DNA of 7,472 bases, taken from the NCBI GenBank assembly GCA_041687295.1, contig JAWLCG010000259.1, forward strand, positions 1-7,472, written 5' to 3'. Positions 5,900 through 7,472 of the stretch are shown here, one piece after another; within the stretch, counting starts at the first letter, position 1, and each line of letters opens with the position of its first letter. Source of the DNA: JAWLCG01 sp041687295. Its GTDB lineage: Bacteria; Planctomycetota; Phycisphaerae; SM23-33; FEN-1343. The position numbers were made by a program, and so were the translations under genes. The notes beneath the pieces are model-generated. The model searched no databases. It saw only the letters and a list, made by a program, of their open reading frames with translations, and was not told the origin of the DNA.

Positions 5900-6661
5900 G
5901 CGGACACGGCCGGTATCGAACTCAGCGCGAGCCTGGAGGACTACCTCGAGGCGATCTTCCGGATCGTCCAGGAGAAGCAGGCCGCCCGGGCCAAAGACAT
6001 CGGCAAGCGGCTCCAGGTGGGCCGCTCGTCGGTGACCGGGGCCCTGCGGGCGCTGTCTGAGCGGGAGCTGATCAACTACGCCCCCTACGACCTGGTCACG
6101 CTGACGGACAAGGGCCGGGCCGTCGCCGAGGACGTGGTGCGACGGCACGAGGTGCTGCGGGACTTCTTCGTCAAGGTCCTCGCCGTCGAGCGCGGCGACG
6201 CCGACCAAGCCGCCTGCAGGATGGAGCATGCCATCCCCGAGGCCATCCTGGAACGCTTCCTGGAGTTCGTCGAGTTCGTCGAGCGCTGCCCGCGCGGCGG
6301 CTCGAAGTGGATCAAGGGCTTCGGCTACTACTGCGACCACGACAAGGCGACGGGCAACTGCGAGCAATGTGTGGAACTGGTGCTGGATGAAGTCAGGAGC
6401 AAGACCATGACGGATGCAGCGGAGACGACAACGCAGACGACCCTGGCGGCCCTGCGGCCACGCGATAAAGCGGCCATCGTGAAGGTCGGCGGCACCGGTG
6501 GCATCCGGCGGCGGCTGCTGGACATGGGGGTCACGAGCGGCACACTGGTGGAGGTCGAGCGGGTGGCGCCGCTGGGCGATCCGATCGAGGTGAAGATCAA
6601 GGGCTACCACCTCACGCTCCGCAAGGAGGAGGCCCAGCGGATCCAGGTCAAGGAGCTGTAG
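5897..6661 (+). CDS. DtxR/MntR-type metalloregulator fused to a FeoA domain
   Basis: This encodes a 254-aa protein in two parts. Residues 9-75 are the winged helix of DtxR-family repressors (LEDYLEAIF, then VGRSSVTGALRAL as recognition region); 80-130 is the dimerisation domain. The metal-site residues mix both subfamilies: D15 and E18 match MntR Asp8 and Glu11, H84 matches MntR His77, and C107, E110, H111 match DtxR Cys102, Glu105, His106, where MntR has Glu99. Iron is thus the favoured metal, by inference. Four cysteines follow (C131, C146, C155, C158), which may bind zinc or an Fe-S cluster. After a Thr-rich linker (about 172-183), residues 184-254 form a FeoA (SH3-like) domain with RRRLLDMGV, APLGDP and LRKEEA. 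In DtxR proteins a C-terminal SH3-like domain is common, but this one looks like true FeoA. It is first in the feo operon and probably represses it. An internal ribosome site could yield free FeoA. Confidence 0.92.
   Translation: MADTAGIELSASLEDYLEAIFRIVQEKQAARAKDIGKRLQVGRSSVTGALRALSERELINYAPYDLVTLTDKGRAVAEDVVRRHEVLRDFFVKVLAVERGDADQAACRMEHAIPEAILERFLEFVEFVERCPRGGSKWIKGFGYYCDHDKATGNCEQCVELVLDEVRSKTMTDAAETTTQTTLAALRPRDKAAIVKVGGTGGIRRRLLDMGVTSGTLVEVERVAPLGDPIEVKIKGYHLTLRKEEAQRIQVKEL
6395..6409 (+). promoter_or_regulatory. Internal ribosome binding site and ATG at the DtxR/FeoA junction
   Basis: AGGAG at 6395-6399 is followed seven bases later by an in-frame ATG at 6407 (Met171). Translation from here would give an 84-aa protein (6407-6661) consisting of exactly the linker and FeoA domain, the usual size of stand-alone FeoA. 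This may be a working internal start or the trace of a former separate feoA gene that became fused to the repressor. Confidence 0.45.
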
Positions 6662-6907
6662 ATGCAGCCAGCGACGACGGACAACTCGATGCCCCTCTCG
6701 GCCATCCGCCCCGGTCAGCGGGTGCGCGTGACGCGCGTGGAGGGCGGCCAGGGCCTGCGGGGCCGGCTCTGCGCGATGGGCCTGACGCCTGGGCTGACCG
6801 TCCAGGTCGCCTGCGACGGCGGCGGGCCGGTCGTGCTGGAGGTGCTCGGCAGCCGGGTGATGATCGGCCGGGGCATGGCCGAGAAGATCCGGGTGCGGGC
6901 GGTCTGA
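6662..6907 (+). CDS. feoA: FeoA, small partner of the ferrous iron transporter
   Basis: This encodes an 81-aa cytoplasmic SH3-like protein thought to act on the FeoB G domain during Fe(II) uptake. Family marks are GLRGRLCAMGLTPG (31-44), a central beta hairpin, and a C-terminal strand pair MIGRGMAEKIRVRAV (67-81), matching the usual pattern ending with A..I.V. The ATG directly follows the TAG of the fusion gene with no spacing, and AGGAG at 6651-6655 inside the preceding gene provides the ribosome site, so translation is probably coupled. It differs clearly from the FeoA domain of the fusion (for instance, it lacks APLGDP), so the two are not a recent duplication. FeoB starts 45 bp downstream. 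Confidence 0.93.
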   Translation: MQPATTDNSMPLSAIRPGQRVRVTRVEGGQGLRGRLCAMGLTPGLTVQVACDGGGPVVLEVLGSRVMIGRGMAEKIRVRAV

Positions 6908-6952
6908 GTCGCCGGGCGGGACCTGCTCTCTTTTTTGAAAGGAATGTTCGGC

Positions 6953-7472
6953 ATGCCGAATCTTTTGCGCCGTAGCGAATCCACCGGTGCGTCGCCCCCC
7001 GCCGCCCGGCAGTGGACGTTGGCCCTGGCGGGCAACCCCAACTCGGGCAAGACCACCATCTTCAACGCCCTCACCGGCGGCCGGCAGCACGTGGGCAACT
7101 ACCCCGGCGTGACGGTGGAGAAGAAGGAGGGCTCCTGCCGCCACGGCCCCGCGCACCTGCGGATCGTCGACCTGCCGGGCACCTACAGCCTGACGGCCTA
7201 CTCCGCCGAGGAGCTGGTCACCCGCAACGTCCTGATCCGCGAGAGGCCCGACGTCGTCATCGACATCCTCGACGCCAGCAACCTCGAGCGGAACCTCTAC
7301 CTCGCTGTGCAGATCATGGAGCTGGGCGCCCCGCTGGTGCTGGCACTGAACATGGCCGACGTGGCGAGGCAGCGCGGCATCGAGTTCGACCTGGAGCTGC
7401 TGGGCACGCTGCTGGGCGTGCCGATCGTGCCGACCGTGGGCCACAAGGGCACGGGGCGGAAGGAGCTGCTCG
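6953..7472 (+). CDS. feoB: FeoB ferrous iron transporter, N-terminal G domain (partial)
   Basis: This is the 5' part (173 codons) of the Fe(II) membrane transporter; full proteins usually run 600-800 aa, and the membrane part lies beyond the window. The chain opens with a basic tail of about 20 residues, then the GTPase domain: G1 GNPNSGKTT (27-35), G2 in VGNYPGVTVE with the switch-I Thr, G3 DLPGTYS, G4 NMAD (the Lys of NKxD replaced by Met, as in FeoB proteins generally), and a G5 region PTVGHKGTG, where the more usual SA is VG. I chose the ATG at 6953 because AGGA at 6940-6943 lies nine bases upstream; an in-frame ATG at 6944 is only one base from the same site. It follows feoA by 45 bp with no hairpin terminator and shares the operon. 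Confidence 0.95.
   Translation, partial: MPNLLRRSESTGASPPAARQWTLALAGNPNSGKTTIFNALTGGRQHVGNYPGVTVEKKEGSCRHGPAHLRIVDLPGTYSLTAYSAEELVTRNVLIRERPDVVIDILDASNLERNLYLAVQIMELGAPLVLALNMADVARQRGIEFDLELLGTLLGVPIVPTVGHKGTGRKELL

Noticed and set aside
5890..6060. 56-codon frame starting MTHGGHGRY, overlapping the repressor gene start
   Set aside because: It is out of frame with a strong gene, has Arg/Gly/Pro shadow composition, and the Shine-Dalgarno is very close; kept only as a note on start competition.
6908..6952. T-run at 6931-6936 between feoA and feoB as a terminator
   Set aside because: No stable GC stem directly precedes the run, and feoB follows with its ribosome site at once, so it is an intra-operon spacer.
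5513..7444. 643-codon minus-strand open frame opposite the permease, repressor, feoA and feoB genes
   Set aside because: Its length is explained by lack of stop codons in GC-rich antisense DNA; the composition is His/Gln/Arg-rich with no family signature, and all plus-strand genes beneath it are clear.

Overview
The window is GC-rich (roughly two thirds G+C) and looks like a chromosome segment from a planctomycete, probably of the Phycisphaerae type. This is inferred from gene style: a secreted protein ending in a dockerin pair plus a PEP-CTERM sorting tail, an orphan prepilin with the leader core FTLIELLVVIAILALLVSIL, and weak or absent Shine-Dalgarno sequences at some starts. No rRNA, tRNA, CRISPR array, insertion sequence or phage gene was seen, and no intergenic stretch reaches 300 bases.

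Layout. (1) Positions 112-1198, minus strand: a SAM-dependent methyltransferase followed by nikR, a nickel-responsive ribbon-helix-helix regulator with the full nickel ligand set. (2) Positions 1199-1319: the divergent control region, with four same-direction copies of a CGTMATAC-like box and a possible plus-strand promoter. (3) Positions 1320-5765, plus strand: a secreted dockerin/PEP-CTERM protein, an orphan pseudopilin-type protein, and a complete metal ABC importer of the ZnuABC/TroABC class (lipoprotein, ATPase, permease) with overlapping junctions. (4) Positions 5766-5896: a good sigma-70-type promoter and a short dyad. (5) Positions 5897-7472, plus strand: a ferrous iron (Feo) operon made of a DtxR/MntR-type repressor fused to a FeoA domain, a second stand-alone FeoA, and the N-terminal G domain of FeoB, cut by the window edge.

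The whole window reads as a transition-metal homeostasis island. The Feo operon has its own promoter and carries its presumed metal sensor as first gene. The ABC importer lies in a plus-strand set that begins next to the nikR boxes, so it may answer to nickel through NikR rather than to zinc or manganese; this is inference. The points most worth checking are the tandem NikR-like boxes in the divergent promoter, the surface protein and pseudopilin in line with the importer, the altered metal ligands of the binding protein, and a well-placed internal ribosome binding site and ATG at the DtxR/FeoA domain junction, which could let one gene make both a fusion and a free FeoA.
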